Shown piece after piece: positions 34,349-42,147 of a stretch of DNA of 64,000 nucleotides (positions are counted from its first letter, which is position 1; each line of letters begins with the position of its first letter). A program made the position numbers and the translations under genes. The notes under the pieces were generated by a model. The model saw nothing but the letters and a program-made list of their open reading frames with translations, was not told the DNA's origin and made no database searches. The DNA is from Geomonas limicola (GTDB lineage Bacteria; Desulfobacterota; Desulfuromonadia; Geobacterales; Geobacteraceae), in assembly GCF_014193675.1 (NCBI RefSeq), contig NZ_BLXZ01000006.1:62553-126552 (forward strand), given 5' to 3'.

Positions 34349-35812
34349 ATGCTTTCCTATTTTGTGCATTTGATGCGGGCCTTCCTGCCGCTCGCCCTGG
34401 TCGCGGGGCTTTTGCTTCCGACGCTGCGCTGCTCGCGCTCCGGTGAGCCCGGTCGCTGGCTGTTCGGCGCACCGGCAGCCGGTCTGGCGGCGGGGGCGCT
34501 TACCTACCTGGTAGCCCTGAAGCTCGAGGCCGTGACCGCCTCGCGCGCCACGCTCTTTGGCCTGGGGCTCGTCGCTACCGGCGCCGTAGCCGCTCTTATT
34601 TTGACACGGCGCCGCCAGGAGCCCGCTCCCTTCGCGTGGTGGCCGGCGCTTTGCTATCAGGCGGCCCTCGCCGCCGCTGCCATCTTCAGCTTCCTCGCGG
34701 CCTCCGGAGAGGAGGCGCTCTCCACGACCACGGTGCTCAACTCCGAGCTGATCCTGAACCTGGGCGGCATCCTCATCGCCCTGCTCTGCTCCGCGGTCCT
34801 GGTCCCGGTCGCAGCCCAGGTGGCCGAGCGCTCGCCGCGCCGCCGGCTCAGCTGGGGACTCTTCCTGATTGGCACCCTGATCGCCGTCCCCTGGGGCGCC
34901 GACCTCCTGCTCGCCCTGATGCGCCTGGAGCGGATCGAGCTCACCAGCCTGAGGCTCTCCGTCGTCGCCAAGGTCGGCAAATACGCCCACCTCGCCCCCT
35001 ACGGCGAGCTCGCCATCCTGGTCGCGCTCGCCCTGCTGATCTGGAAAGGGCGCCAGGTCCCGGAACACGCCGAGCTCGCCGCGCTGGAGCCCGCACCACG
35101 CCGCAAGACCAAAAGCCTCATCCTGCGCGAGACCCGCTGGCTGAAAAGCGCCCTCTACCTGAGCGTCGTCATCGTGGGTGTCCTTGCCTTCTACGACCTC
35201 TACGCCTCCCGGCCGCCGCGCATCTCCACACCGGTCCGCCTCACCCCCGACGCCGCCGGGCTGATCCGGATCCCGGTCGCCCAGGTCGCCGACGGCAAGC
35301 TGCACCGCTTCTCGCACCTGACCGACGACGGGCACTTGGTTCGCTTTTTCCTGATCAACACCCGCGGCGCCGGCGCCTCCGGGCCTCCCAGGGTCGGCGT
35401 GGTCTTTGACGCCTGCATGCTCTGCGGCGACCTGGGCTACCTGCAGAACAAGAACGAGATCGTCTGCATCGCCTGCAACGTGCGCATCTTCGTCCCCTCC
35501 ATCGGCAAGGAAGGGGGCTGCAACCCGATCCCGCTCAAACACGAGGCGAACGGCAGCGAGATCGTCATCTCGGCGCGCGAGCTGGACAAGGGGGCGCGCT
35601 ACTTCAGCGAGGTGCTCTCCATCAAGGTGAAGGACCCGGTGAGCGGCAAGGAGCTCATCAACCTGAAGGCCCCCTTCCGCGAGGAGTTCAAGGGGAGGAT
35701 CTACTTCTTCGAGAACGAGAAGACGCTGGAGCAGTTCCGGGCCACGCCCGAGCGCTTCGCCGGAGCCGACCCCGCCCGCAACTTCCGGGTGCAGGGTTAC
35801 CGCCAGGCCTAA
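34349..35812 (+). CDS. FtrD-like Fe-S membrane protein (DUF2318) with a YHS-like tail
   Basis: 487 aa. Eight or so membrane helices in residues 1-290, then a periplasmic domain with Cys pairs DACMLCGDLGY, IVCIACNV and GGCNPIPL (about 350-400), the DUF2318 pattern thought to bind an Fe-S or other redox cofactor. The last 50 residues (KGRIYFFENEKTLEQFRATP, then ERFAG) look like a YHS domain, but the usual cysteine is absent. In other bacteria FtrD-like proteins work with FTR1 and P19 in ferric/ferrous redox uptake. The gene begins after a repeat cluster and is tightly followed by the ABC genes. Confidence 0.86.
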   Translation: MLSYFVHLMRAFLPLALVAGLLLPTLRCSRSGEPGRWLFGAPAAGLAAGALTYLVALKLEAVTASRATLFGLGLVATGAVAALILTRRRQEPAPFAWWPALCYQAALAAAAIFSFLAASGEEALSTTTVLNSELILNLGGILIALLCSAVLVPVAAQVAERSPRRRLSWGLFLIGTLIAVPWGADLLLALMRLERIELTSLRLSVVAKVGKYAHLAPYGELAILVALALLIWKGRQVPEHAELAALEPAPRRKTKSLILRETRWLKSALYLSVVIVGVLAFYDLYASRPPRISTPVRLTPDAAGLIRIPVAQVADGKLHRFSHLTDDGHLVRFFLINTRGAGASGPPRVGVVFDACMLCGDLGYLQNKNEIVCIACNVRIFVPSIGKEGGCNPIPLKHEANGSEIVISARELDKGARYFSEVLSIKVKDPVSGKELINLKAPFREEFKGRIYFFENEKTLEQFRATPERFAGADPARNFRVQGYRQA

Positions 35813-35821
35813 GGAGACGCC

Positions 35822-37120
35822 ATGTTTTTGCTGATGCTTCGACAATCGTTTTTCCGGGGGCGCCGCAGAAAGCTGCTCGCCACCTCCACCATCATCCTGG
35901 CCGCCAGCCTGATAACGGCGCTCATGACCATCTCCATCGACGTGGGCGACAAGATGTCCCGCGAGATGAAGTCGTACGGTGCCAACCTGAACCTGGTCCC
36001 CAAGAGCGAGAACCTCCCGCTGGAGATCGGCGGGGTGGACTACAACCCCCTGAAGGGCGAGGTCTTCCTCGAGGAGCAGGACCTGGGGAAGATGAAGGAG
36101 ATCTTCTGGCACAACAACATCGCCGGCTACGCACCGTTCCTCAAGGTTCCCGCCAAGCTGGAAGGGAAGGGCGGGGCGGCCGTGCCGATCATCGGCACCT
36201 ATTTCTCGCGTCTGGTCAAGTTCGCCGGCAACGAGGAGTTCCGCACCGGGGTGCGTGAGATCAACCCCTTCTGGCGGGTCAAGGGGAACTGGCCGGACGA
36301 CAGCAAAACGGACGAGGTCCTGGCCGGCGCCACCCTGGCGCGCAAGCTCGGGCTCAAGGTAGGCGACCGGCTCACCGTGCGCTACGCCCTGGCGCCCACG
36401 CAGCCGGAAGCGGTGACCGTCGCCGGCATCCTGAGCACCGGCGGCGCCGAGGAGTCGGCCCTGGTCGCGCCGCTTGCTCTGGCCCAGCGCATCTACGGGC
36501 ACACGGGAAAGGTGCAGTCGGTCAGCGTGAGCGCACTCACCGTCCCCGAGGACCGGCTCTCGCGCAAGGCGCGCCACGGCGCGGACGCCTTGGACTCGCT
36601 GGAATACGACCGCTGGTACTGCACCGCCTACGTAAGCTCCATCGCGCACCAACTGGAGGAGGCGATCCCCAGCGCCGCGGCACGGCCGATCTGGCAGGTG
36701 GCAGCCAGCGAGGGGACCGTGGTCAACAAGATCCAGCTCCTCATGGTGGTGGTGACCATCGCTGCATTCATCGCCTCGGGATTGGGGATCTCTTCGCTCA
36801 TGGTGACCACCATCATGGAGCGTTCCCGGGAAATCGGGCTCATGAAAGCCCTCGGTGCTGCGGACTGGGAGGTCTACCTCCTTTTCTTGAGCGAAAGCGC
36901 CCTGGTCGGGTTGATCGGGGGGCTCATCGGCTGTGGCGCCGGGGCGCTCTTGGCGCAGCTCATCGGGCTTTCCATCTTCGGCGCCACCGTCTCGTTCCAC
37001 CTGATCGTCATCCCGGTCAACGTGGTGATCTCGATCCTGATCGCCCTGGCCGGTTCCCTGGTCCCCTCCAGGCTCATCACCAGGCTCTTTCCCGCGGAGG
37101 TGCTCCATGGCCGCAAATAG
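35822..37120 (+). CDS. FtsX/MacB-type ABC transporter permease, first of a pair
   Basis: 432 aa. First membrane helix at about 20-45, a large periplasmic domain (about 50-280), then three helices with the FtsX cytoplasmic signature RSREIGLMKALGA (about 335). Pairs with the second permease (genes overlap by 14 bases) and the ATPase downstream. In P19/FTR1 clusters such exporters-by-fold are always found together with FtrD-like proteins, but their substrate is unknown. Only 9 bases separate it from the FtrD-like gene. Confidence 0.87.
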   Translation: MFLLMLRQSFFRGRRRKLLATSTIILAASLITALMTISIDVGDKMSREMKSYGANLNLVPKSENLPLEIGGVDYNPLKGEVFLEEQDLGKMKEIFWHNNIAGYAPFLKVPAKLEGKGGAAVPIIGTYFSRLVKFAGNEEFRTGVREINPFWRVKGNWPDDSKTDEVLAGATLARKLGLKVGDRLTVRYALAPTQPEAVTVAGILSTGGAEESALVAPLALAQRIYGHTGKVQSVSVSALTVPEDRLSRKARHGADALDSLEYDRWYCTAYVSSIAHQLEEAIPSAAARPIWQVAASEGTVVNKIQLLMVVVTIAAFIASGLGISSLMVTTIMERSREIGLMKALGAADWEVYLLFLSESALVGLIGGLIGCGAGALLAQLIGLSIFGATVSFHLIVIPVNVVISILIALAGSLVPSRLITRLFPAEVLHGRK

Positions 37121-38270
37121 TACCAGTCCCAGCCAGACCGGGATGTTCCTGCGCATCCTCTTCAAATCTCTGAAGGTGCGCCGCAACCGCGTCGCCATCA
37201 CCTTCTGCTCGGTGGCCATCGGCGCCTCCATCATTACGGCGCTCGCCTGCGTCTACTTCGACATCTCCGCCAAGATGAGCCGGGAGTTGAGGACCTACGG
37301 GGCCAACTTCTTCATTGGACCGAAGGCCGCTGCCGGCGAGCGCAGCATGGGGGCGCAGGCCGGCCAGGCGGCGCTCAAGATGATCCCGCCGGACAAGCTG
37401 ATCGGCGCTTCGCCCTATCTCTATGGCCTGGTGCGCCTCGACCTGGGGAACGCGGTCATGGCCGGGGTCGACTTCCCGGGCCTGAGGAGGCTCTCCCCGT
37501 ACTGGCAGGTCGAGGGGGAGTGGGTGAGCGTGAGCTTCGACGAGGATTCCTGCATGGTGGGGAAGCACCTGGCGAAGACCATGGAGTTGAAGATCGGCTA
37601 CAGCGTCAACGTGATGCATGCCGAGAACGGCTTCCAGAGAAGGCTGACGGTGAAGGGGATCGCCGAGACCGGCCAGGCCGAGGACGACCAGATCTTCGTG
37701 AACCTCTCCCTGGCCGGCAAGGTGCTGGGGGTGCCCGGCGAGGTGAACCACATCATGGCGAGCGTGGTGACCCAGGGGACCGACATCGACACTCTCTCGA
37801 CCCAGCTGGAACGCGAGTTCCCGAACCTGGACGCCAAGCCGATCCGCAAGGTTTCCTATTCGGACGGCAAGATCCTGGACCGGATCAAGGGGCTCATGGC
37901 CATCGTCGCCGTGATCATCCTGAGCGTCACCACACTCTGCGTGATGACCACCCTCATCGCGGTGGTTTCCGAGCGCACCCGGGAGATCGGGCTCATGAAG
38001 GCGATCGGCGCCGATGACCGCGGCGTGGTGCTGCAGTTTCTCTGCGAGATCATGATCATCGGGGTGGCCGGGGTCGTTGCGGGGCTGGGTATGGGATTTA
38101 TTTTGGCACAGGTGCTGGGGCAGGCGGTCTTCGGCTCCGCCATCACCTTCCGGCCGGTGGTGCTGCCGGTGGCTTTGATCCCGTCACTTCTGGCGTCACT
38201 CGCCGCAGCGGCGCTGCCGGTCCGTATGGCCCTGGGGATCGTGCCGGCTCGGGTGCTGAAGGACGAATAA
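37107..38270 (+). CDS. FtsX/MacB-type ABC transporter permease, second of a pair
   Basis: 387 aa. Same four-helix plan as the preceding protein, smaller periplasmic domain, FtsX signature ERTREIGLMKAIGADD (about residue 288). It shares the motif YGANxxxxP after the first helix with its neighbour (SYGANLNLVP, TYGANFFIGP), so the two are paralogues forming a heterodimer. Confidence 0.87.
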   Translation: MAANSTSPSQTGMFLRILFKSLKVRRNRVAITFCSVAIGASIITALACVYFDISAKMSRELRTYGANFFIGPKAAAGERSMGAQAGQAALKMIPPDKLIGASPYLYGLVRLDLGNAVMAGVDFPGLRRLSPYWQVEGEWVSVSFDEDSCMVGKHLAKTMELKIGYSVNVMHAENGFQRRLTVKGIAETGQAEDDQIFVNLSLAGKVLGVPGEVNHIMASVVTQGTDIDTLSTQLEREFPNLDAKPIRKVSYSDGKILDRIKGLMAIVAVIILSVTTLCVMTTLIAVVSERTREIGLMKAIGADDRGVVLQFLCEIMIIGVAGVVAGLGMGFILAQVLGQAVFGSAITFRPVVLPVALIPSLLASLAAAALPVRMALGIVPARVLKDE

Positions 38271-38316
38271 CGCCGGGATGGTGGCGAGAAGGTTGGACTA
38301 AACAGGAGAATACAAG

Positions 38317-38979
38317 ATGCTGAAAATAGTTCTGGAAACCGTCGGTCTCACCAAGAGGTTTGGCAACGTGACGCCGCTGGACGGCATCGATATGCAGGTT
38401 CGCGAAGGGGAGTGGGTGGCCATTATGGGGCCGTCGGGCTCGGGGAAGACCACCATGCTCAACATCCTTTCCTGCCTGGATACCCTGAGCGAGGGGCAGT
38501 ACATCCTGGACGGCATCGACACCTCCAAGGTCAGCGAAAAGGAGCGCGTGGTGGTGCGCCGGGAGAAGATCGGCCTGGTGTTCCAGCAGTTCCACCTGGT
38601 CCCCTACCTGACCGCGCTGGAGAACGTCATGCTGGCCCAGTACTACCACGGCATGATCGATCGTGACGACGCCATCGAGGTGCTGAACCGGGTGGGGCTC
38701 TCGCACCGCTACGACCACCTCCCTTCCCAGCTTTCCGGCGGCGAGCAGCAGCGCGTCTGCATCGCTCGAGCGCTCATCAACCAGCCGGCCATCATCCTGG
38801 CGGACGAGCCGACCGGCAACCTCGACGAGGCGAATGAGCAGATCATCCTGGATTTCTTCAAGGAGCTGCACGCCGAGGGGCGCACCATCGTCCTGGTCAC
38901 CCACAACCCCGAGCTCGCCGAGTTCGCCGACCGCACGGTGCGCCTGCACCACGGCAAGGTGGTGCAGCATGCGGCCTGA
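38317..38979 (+). CDS. ABC transporter ATPase of the FtsX/MacB type
   Basis: 220 aa. Walker A GPSGSGKTT, Q-loop QQFHLVPYLTALENV, signature LSGGEQQRV, Walker B IILADEPTGNLDE, H-loop VTHN. LolD/MacB subfamily. Supplies ATP hydrolysis to the two permeases upstream. Its last 11 bases overlap the TlpA gene. Confidence 0.92.
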   Translation: MLKIVLETVGLTKRFGNVTPLDGIDMQVREGEWVAIMGPSGSGKTTMLNILSCLDTLSEGQYILDGIDTSKVSEKERVVVRREKIGLVFQQFHLVPYLTALENVMLAQYYHGMIDRDDAIEVLNRVGLSHRYDHLPSQLSGGEQQRVCIARALINQPAIILADEPTGNLDEANEQIILDFFKELHAEGRTIVLVTHNPELAEFADRTVRLHHGKVVQHAA

Positions 38980-39478
38980 CGGAACCGGCCGCCGCTGGCT
39001 GTTGCTGGTGGTGCTCGCCCTGTGTGCGGCGTTTCTGGGAGGCTGCCAGAAGGACCAGACCTGGAAGCTGGGCACCCCCGCGCCGCAGATCACCCTCTTC
39101 GACAAACAGGATGCTCCGGTGAAACTCTCGGGCTACCGGGGGGACGTCGTGGTGCTGCGCTTCTGGTCCAGTGGCTGCAAGGACTGCGTGGCCGGGATGC
39201 CCGCGCTCGATCGCTATGCGCAGAAATACCGCAGTCGCGGCATGACGGTGCTTGCGGTCAACATGGGGGAATCGCGTGAGGTGGTGCAGAAATTCGTAGG
39301 AACCATGAACCTGCGCTACCCGGTGCTCAGGGACCCGGAGCTGATCGCGGCCAAGAAGTACCACGTGACCTCGGTCCCTACCACCTTCTTCATCGACCGC
39401 AAAGGAGCAGCGCGGCTCATGGTGCCGGGCGAGGTGAGCCAGCAGGTGTTCGAGAAGGCGGTGGACGCGCTGTTGTAG
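38969..39478 (+). CDS. TlpA-like periplasmic thioredoxin lipoprotein
   Basis: 169 aa. Lipobox LGGC after a hydrophobic stretch (about residue 24). Thioredoxin fold of the TlpA/ResA/AhpC-TSA type, with the redox pair in SSGCKDC (about residue 72) and the cis-proline in SVPTTFF. Membrane-anchored in the periplasm, it could keep cysteines of the FtrD-like or P19 partner reduced; known P19 clusters also end with thioredoxins. Starts inside the end of the ATPase gene. Confidence 0.9.
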   Translation: MRPDGTGRRWLLLVVLALCAAFLGGCQKDQTWKLGTPAPQITLFDKQDAPVKLSGYRGDVVVLRFWSSGCKDCVAGMPALDRYAQKYRSRGMTVLAVNMGESREVVQKFVGTMNLRYPVLRDPELIAAKKYHVTSVPTTFFIDRKGAARLMVPGEVSQQVFEKAVDALL

Positions 39479-39585
39479 CCCCGGTTGGTGGAGTATGTGG
39501 GACGATCTGCCCGGAAATCGGTGGCGCTATTGGATGTGAAGCTGATTTACGGGGCTGGTCGAGGACTTGGCGGGACGGGAAACAA

Positions 39586-39658
39586 AAAGGGCGAGCACTT
39601 GGGCATCCTTACCGATCCGGATCGGATCGTGTGGGAGCCCAGTGTTCGCCCTTCTTTA
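39586..39658 (+). terminator. Terminator of the iron uptake operon
   Basis: A long inverted repeat (AAGGGCGAGCACTTGGGC with TGTTCGCCCTT, one mismatch and a 30-base inner part containing GATCCGGATC), followed by CTTTAGT. It may be a fold-back rather than a simple U-tract terminator. Confidence 0.6.
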
Positions 39659-39720
39659 GTTCATCCTGCATTTCCCGGAAGCCTTGCCTACGTCTGCTGC
39701 CCGCCAACGCCGGTGGCACC

Positions 39721-39760
39721 AGGTTCCCCGCTTTGGAAAGGGGGGCAGGGGGGATTTGCC
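39721..39760. repeat. Dispersed repeat, family 2 (inverted copy 1)
   Basis: GGTTCCCCGCTTTGGAAAGG..GGGGGATTTGCC; an inverted copy lies at 40106-40147. Confidence 0.7.
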
Positions 39761-39777
39761 TTTTAACGGTAAATCCG

Positions 39778-39963
39778 CTAGCGCATCCGCGGTCCGGAGA
39801 CCGTAAATCCATCGCTCCTGGTATAGGGGCGGTGGCTGAAACGTGCCCTTCTCTGTGCCAGGCGCTTGACGTTTTCCTCTGAGACGGTGGTCACCGCCTC
39901 GACCTGCACGGTCGTCGCCGTCTGCTGTTTCCCCATGAAACCTGCGATGAGTTCCAAGAACAT
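39778..39963 (-). CDS. Small hypothetical protein (61 aa)
   Basis: GGAGGAGGGAGT immediately precedes the ATG at 39963, a very strong ribosome binding site. N-terminus is hydrophobic (MFLELIAGFMGK), then a polar stretch with a run of V/T (ATTVQVEAVTTV) and a basic, aromatic C-terminus. No known family. It lies between two inverted copies of repeat family 2 and is followed by no obvious terminator. Confidence 0.6.
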   Translation of the reverse strand: MFLELIAGFMGKQQTATTVQVEAVTTVSEENVKRLAQRRARFSHRPYTRSDGFTVSGPRMR

Positions 39964-40105
39964 ACTCCCTCCTCCTGCCGTGCCGACGAAACTCGGCACA
40001 AGCTACCTGCTGCAGTTGGACGTATCGTCGCAGCGTGGGAAATCTTTAGGAGGAAATGAGTACCGGTGAGAAATGGACGAACTGTTCAGGGGAATAGGCA
40101 CCCGA

Positions 40106-40147
40106 GGCAAATCCCCCCTGTCCCCCCTTCGCAAAGGGGGGAACCTA
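40106..40147. repeat. Dispersed repeat, family 2 (inverted copy 2)
   Basis: GGCAAATCCCCCCTGTCCCC..GGGGGGAACC, the reverse complement of the copy at 39721-39760 with few differences. Confidence 0.7.
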
Positions 40148-40238
40148 AGGGCCGCTCGCAGGTGCTGGGAAGCAGCTTTATCCGATTCGCCGATGAGCCT
40201 AACGGAAGCGGGGAGGGCGGGAGCTGAATTGATACGAA

Positions 40239-40862
40239 CTAGAGCAGTACCTTGCGCCAGACCTCGACCACGGTCCCGATCGTGCGGGTCCCTTCATCGG
40301 GACGAAACGGTGCGTAGGCCGGGTTGTCCGGTGCCAGAAAAATCTCGCCATCTTTGAGCCGGAATCTTCGAAGGATCGGCTCACCCCACCGGTTGTTCAC
40401 CAGGATGATGTCGCCGCTCCTTTTCTCAGACCCCGGTTTGAAGATCACCAAGTCCCCATCTTTGATGGTCGGCGCCATGAAGTCGCCGTAGCAGACGATG
40501 GCGTAGCATCCCGCGGGGAGGTTCGGTACCGAGATGAAGTCCCCTTGATAGTTATGGGGCTGCGGCAGGCTCTCAGGAATTACCTCGAGCAGTGGCGCCC
40601 GCCCGCCCGCAGTTACCAGGCTTGTGGGGGGCTTGAAGGTCTCACCGGTCCCCTGCAAAAGCCACTCACGGTTGATCCCGTAGGTGTGGGTGAGTGCGAT
40701 CAACAGGGTGTCGGACGGCATCTTCCGGCCCGTTTCGATGCCGCTCAGGAAACCCTGAACGATTCCCAGGGCGCCGGCGAAATCCTTCTGGGTAAGTCCC
40801 AAGGCGAGTCGCGCCTGGCGAACCCGCATGCCTAACTCCGGAAAGTATTCCTCAGATATCAT
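40239..40862 (-). CDS. XRE/S24 repressor with the autoproteolysis residues missing
   Basis: 207 aa. N-terminal helix-turn-helix of the XRE type (GLTQKDFAGALGIVQGFLSGI, residues about 22-42). C-terminal LexA/CI-like fold: CYGDFMAPTIKDGDLVIF aligns with the canonical GDSM-P motif, but the catalytic serine is phenylalanine, and the catalytic lysine position (ILRRF) is arginine. It should bind DNA and dimerise, but cannot self-cleave with RecA. It diverges from a small gene (41034) with operator-like repeats between them, probably its target. Prophage-type repressor, though no phage genes are near. Confidence 0.83.
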   Translation of the reverse strand: MISEEYFPELGMRVRQARLALGLTQKDFAGALGIVQGFLSGIETGRKMPSDTLLIALTHTYGINREWLLQGTGETFKPPTSLVTAGGRAPLLEVIPESLPQPHNYQGDFISVPNLPAGCYAIVCYGDFMAPTIKDGDLVIFKPGSEKRSGDIILVNNRWGEPILRRFRLKDGEIFLAPDNPAYAPFRPDEGTRTIGTVVEVWRKVLL

Positions 40863-40880
40863 AGTATCACCCAGAAATAA

Positions 40881-40922
40881 TGATATATTGCGCTTGACAG
40901 GAAATCGTGAGTTGATATATTG
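40881..40922 (+). promoter_or_regulatory. Promoter overlapped by direct operator repeats
   Basis: Two copies of TGATATATTG (40881-40890 and 40913-40922), 32 bases apart (three helical turns). TTGACA (40894-40899), 16 bases, TATATT (40916-40921) lies over the second copy on the plus strand. Likely operator of the S24-like repressor controlling 41034 and itself. Confidence 0.6.
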
Positions 40923-41033
40923 GCAATAACACTGGCATATGGCATTAATCTATCGTGGTGCTAATTTATCATCTTTATTCTACCTCTGCAACAAAAAATT
41001 TCACAGAGATAATGCAGGGGGGAGGAGGTGGGT

Positions 41034-41318
41034 ATGGCAGGGACACATCACCGGCTGTTTGAAATTACGCAGCATGTAAAGGGCGACCCGCTGGGCAACG
41101 CACTGATGGACGAGGTGCTCACCACCTGCTTTGACTTCACGCTGGGGAACCGCCAGGCTCTGGAGCGGCTGATGGTCGCCCTGAACCGCTTCAATCAGCA
41201 CCTGGAGCACTACGATGCGCCCATCTCCACGGGCCTGTTCCACGGTAGCCCCCGTGAGGTGTCGCGCTGGGCCGAGCAGCTGATGAACGAGATCCTGGAG
41301 CACGATCTCTACTCCTAA
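41034..41318 (+). CDS. Small hypothetical protein controlled with the S24-like repressor
   Basis: 94 aa, mostly helical. It starts MAGTHHRLFEITQHVKGDPL with an excellent GGAGGAGG 5 bases upstream of ATG 41034 (an in-frame GTG at 41028 overlaps that site). No transmembrane segment and no family recognised. It has a terminator of its own, so it is a single-gene unit under the operator-containing promoter. Confidence 0.65.
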   Translation: MAGTHHRLFEITQHVKGDPLGNALMDEVLTTCFDFTLGNRQALERLMVALNRFNQHLEHYDAPISTGLFHGSPREVSRWAEQLMNEILEHDLYS

Positions 41319-41363
41319 AAACTCGCGCCCAAACCACCATGCTGGTACATGGTCTGCCTTCAC

Positions 41364-41399
41364 CCAAAAGGGGAGCCTTGGCTCCCCTTTTGGCGTTTT
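41364..41399 (+). terminator. Terminator after the small hypothetical gene
   Basis: Perfect 14-bp stem CCAAAAGGGGAGCC with its complement, tight loop, then CGTTTTC. Confidence 0.85.
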
Positions 41400-41570
41400 C
41401 CCGCCTCGCTCACCGTTCAGCTAGCGTCCGTCATCTCTCCAATCGGTTCTCGCCACGTCCCCTTTTACCCTCTGTACGGCTGCTCTCAAGACTCGGGGGC
41501 CACGCGTTCCTTCACGGAAAAAAGCTCGGCCACGCGTTGCGGAGCGCCCCTCGGCTCATGAGTAATAGGA

Positions 41571-41600
41571 TTGATTTTTTCCCGGCAAATTGTATATAGT
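41571..41600 (+). promoter_or_regulatory. Probable promoter of the def-fmt operon
   Basis: TTGATT (41571-41576), about 18 bases, TATAGT (41595-41600). The -10 lies 32 bases before the def start. Confidence 0.6.
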
Positions 41601-41631
41601 GGCCCGATAGCCTTAACCAAAGGATGGAACT

Positions 41632-42147
41632 ATGGTACGAACCATTTTGACTTACCCGAACCCGGAACTGAAGAAGCGTTCCAACCCGGTGACGGTGATT
41701 ACCGACAAAACCCGCGAACTGGTGCACGACATGGCCGACACCATGTACGACGCCCCCGGCGTCGGGCTCGCCGCCCCGCAGATCGGGGTGCACCAGCGCA
41801 TCATCGTGATCGACGTCTCGGAGAAGAACGAGCCGCCCAACCTGATTGTCGCCATCAACCCGGAGATCGTGCACGGCGAGGGCGAGGAGTACGAGGAAGA
41901 GGGGTGCCTGTCGGTCCCCAAGTACTCCGCCAACGTACGCCGGCATGCCCGCGTGGTGGTAAAGGCCCTGAACCTCGAGGGTGAGGAGCAGACCTTCAAG
42001 GCCGACGGCCTGCTCGCCATCGCCTTCCAGCACGAGATCGACCACCTGGACGGGATCCTCTTCATCGACCACCTATCCCCTCTGAAACGCGGGATTTTTC
42101 GCAAGCGCTACCTGAGAGCCCAGGAAGACGCCCGGGAGCTTCATTAA
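41632..42147 (+). CDS. def: Peptide deformylase
   Basis: 171 aa. Three metalloenzyme motifs in order: GVGLAAPQIG (motif 1), EEGCLS (Cys ligand), QHEIDHLDG (two His ligands and catalytic Glu). Removes the formyl group from new proteins, usually using Fe(II). Its stop overlaps the fmt start by one base. Confidence 0.96.
   Translation: MVRTILTYPNPELKKRSNPVTVITDKTRELVHDMADTMYDAPGVGLAAPQIGVHQRIIVIDVSEKNEPPNLIVAINPEIVHGEGEEYEEEGCLSVPKYSANVRRHARVVVKALNLEGEEQTFKADGLLAIAFQHEIDHLDGILFIDHLSPLKRGIFRKRYLRAQEDARELH

Noticed and set aside
34247..37234. A 995-residue minus-strand frame
   Set aside because: Shadow of the FtrD-like and FtsX genes, extremely acidic and low in hydrophobic structure.
40239..41318. 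Prophage region
   Set aside because: Only a repressor-like gene and small unknowns; no integrase, structural or replication genes.
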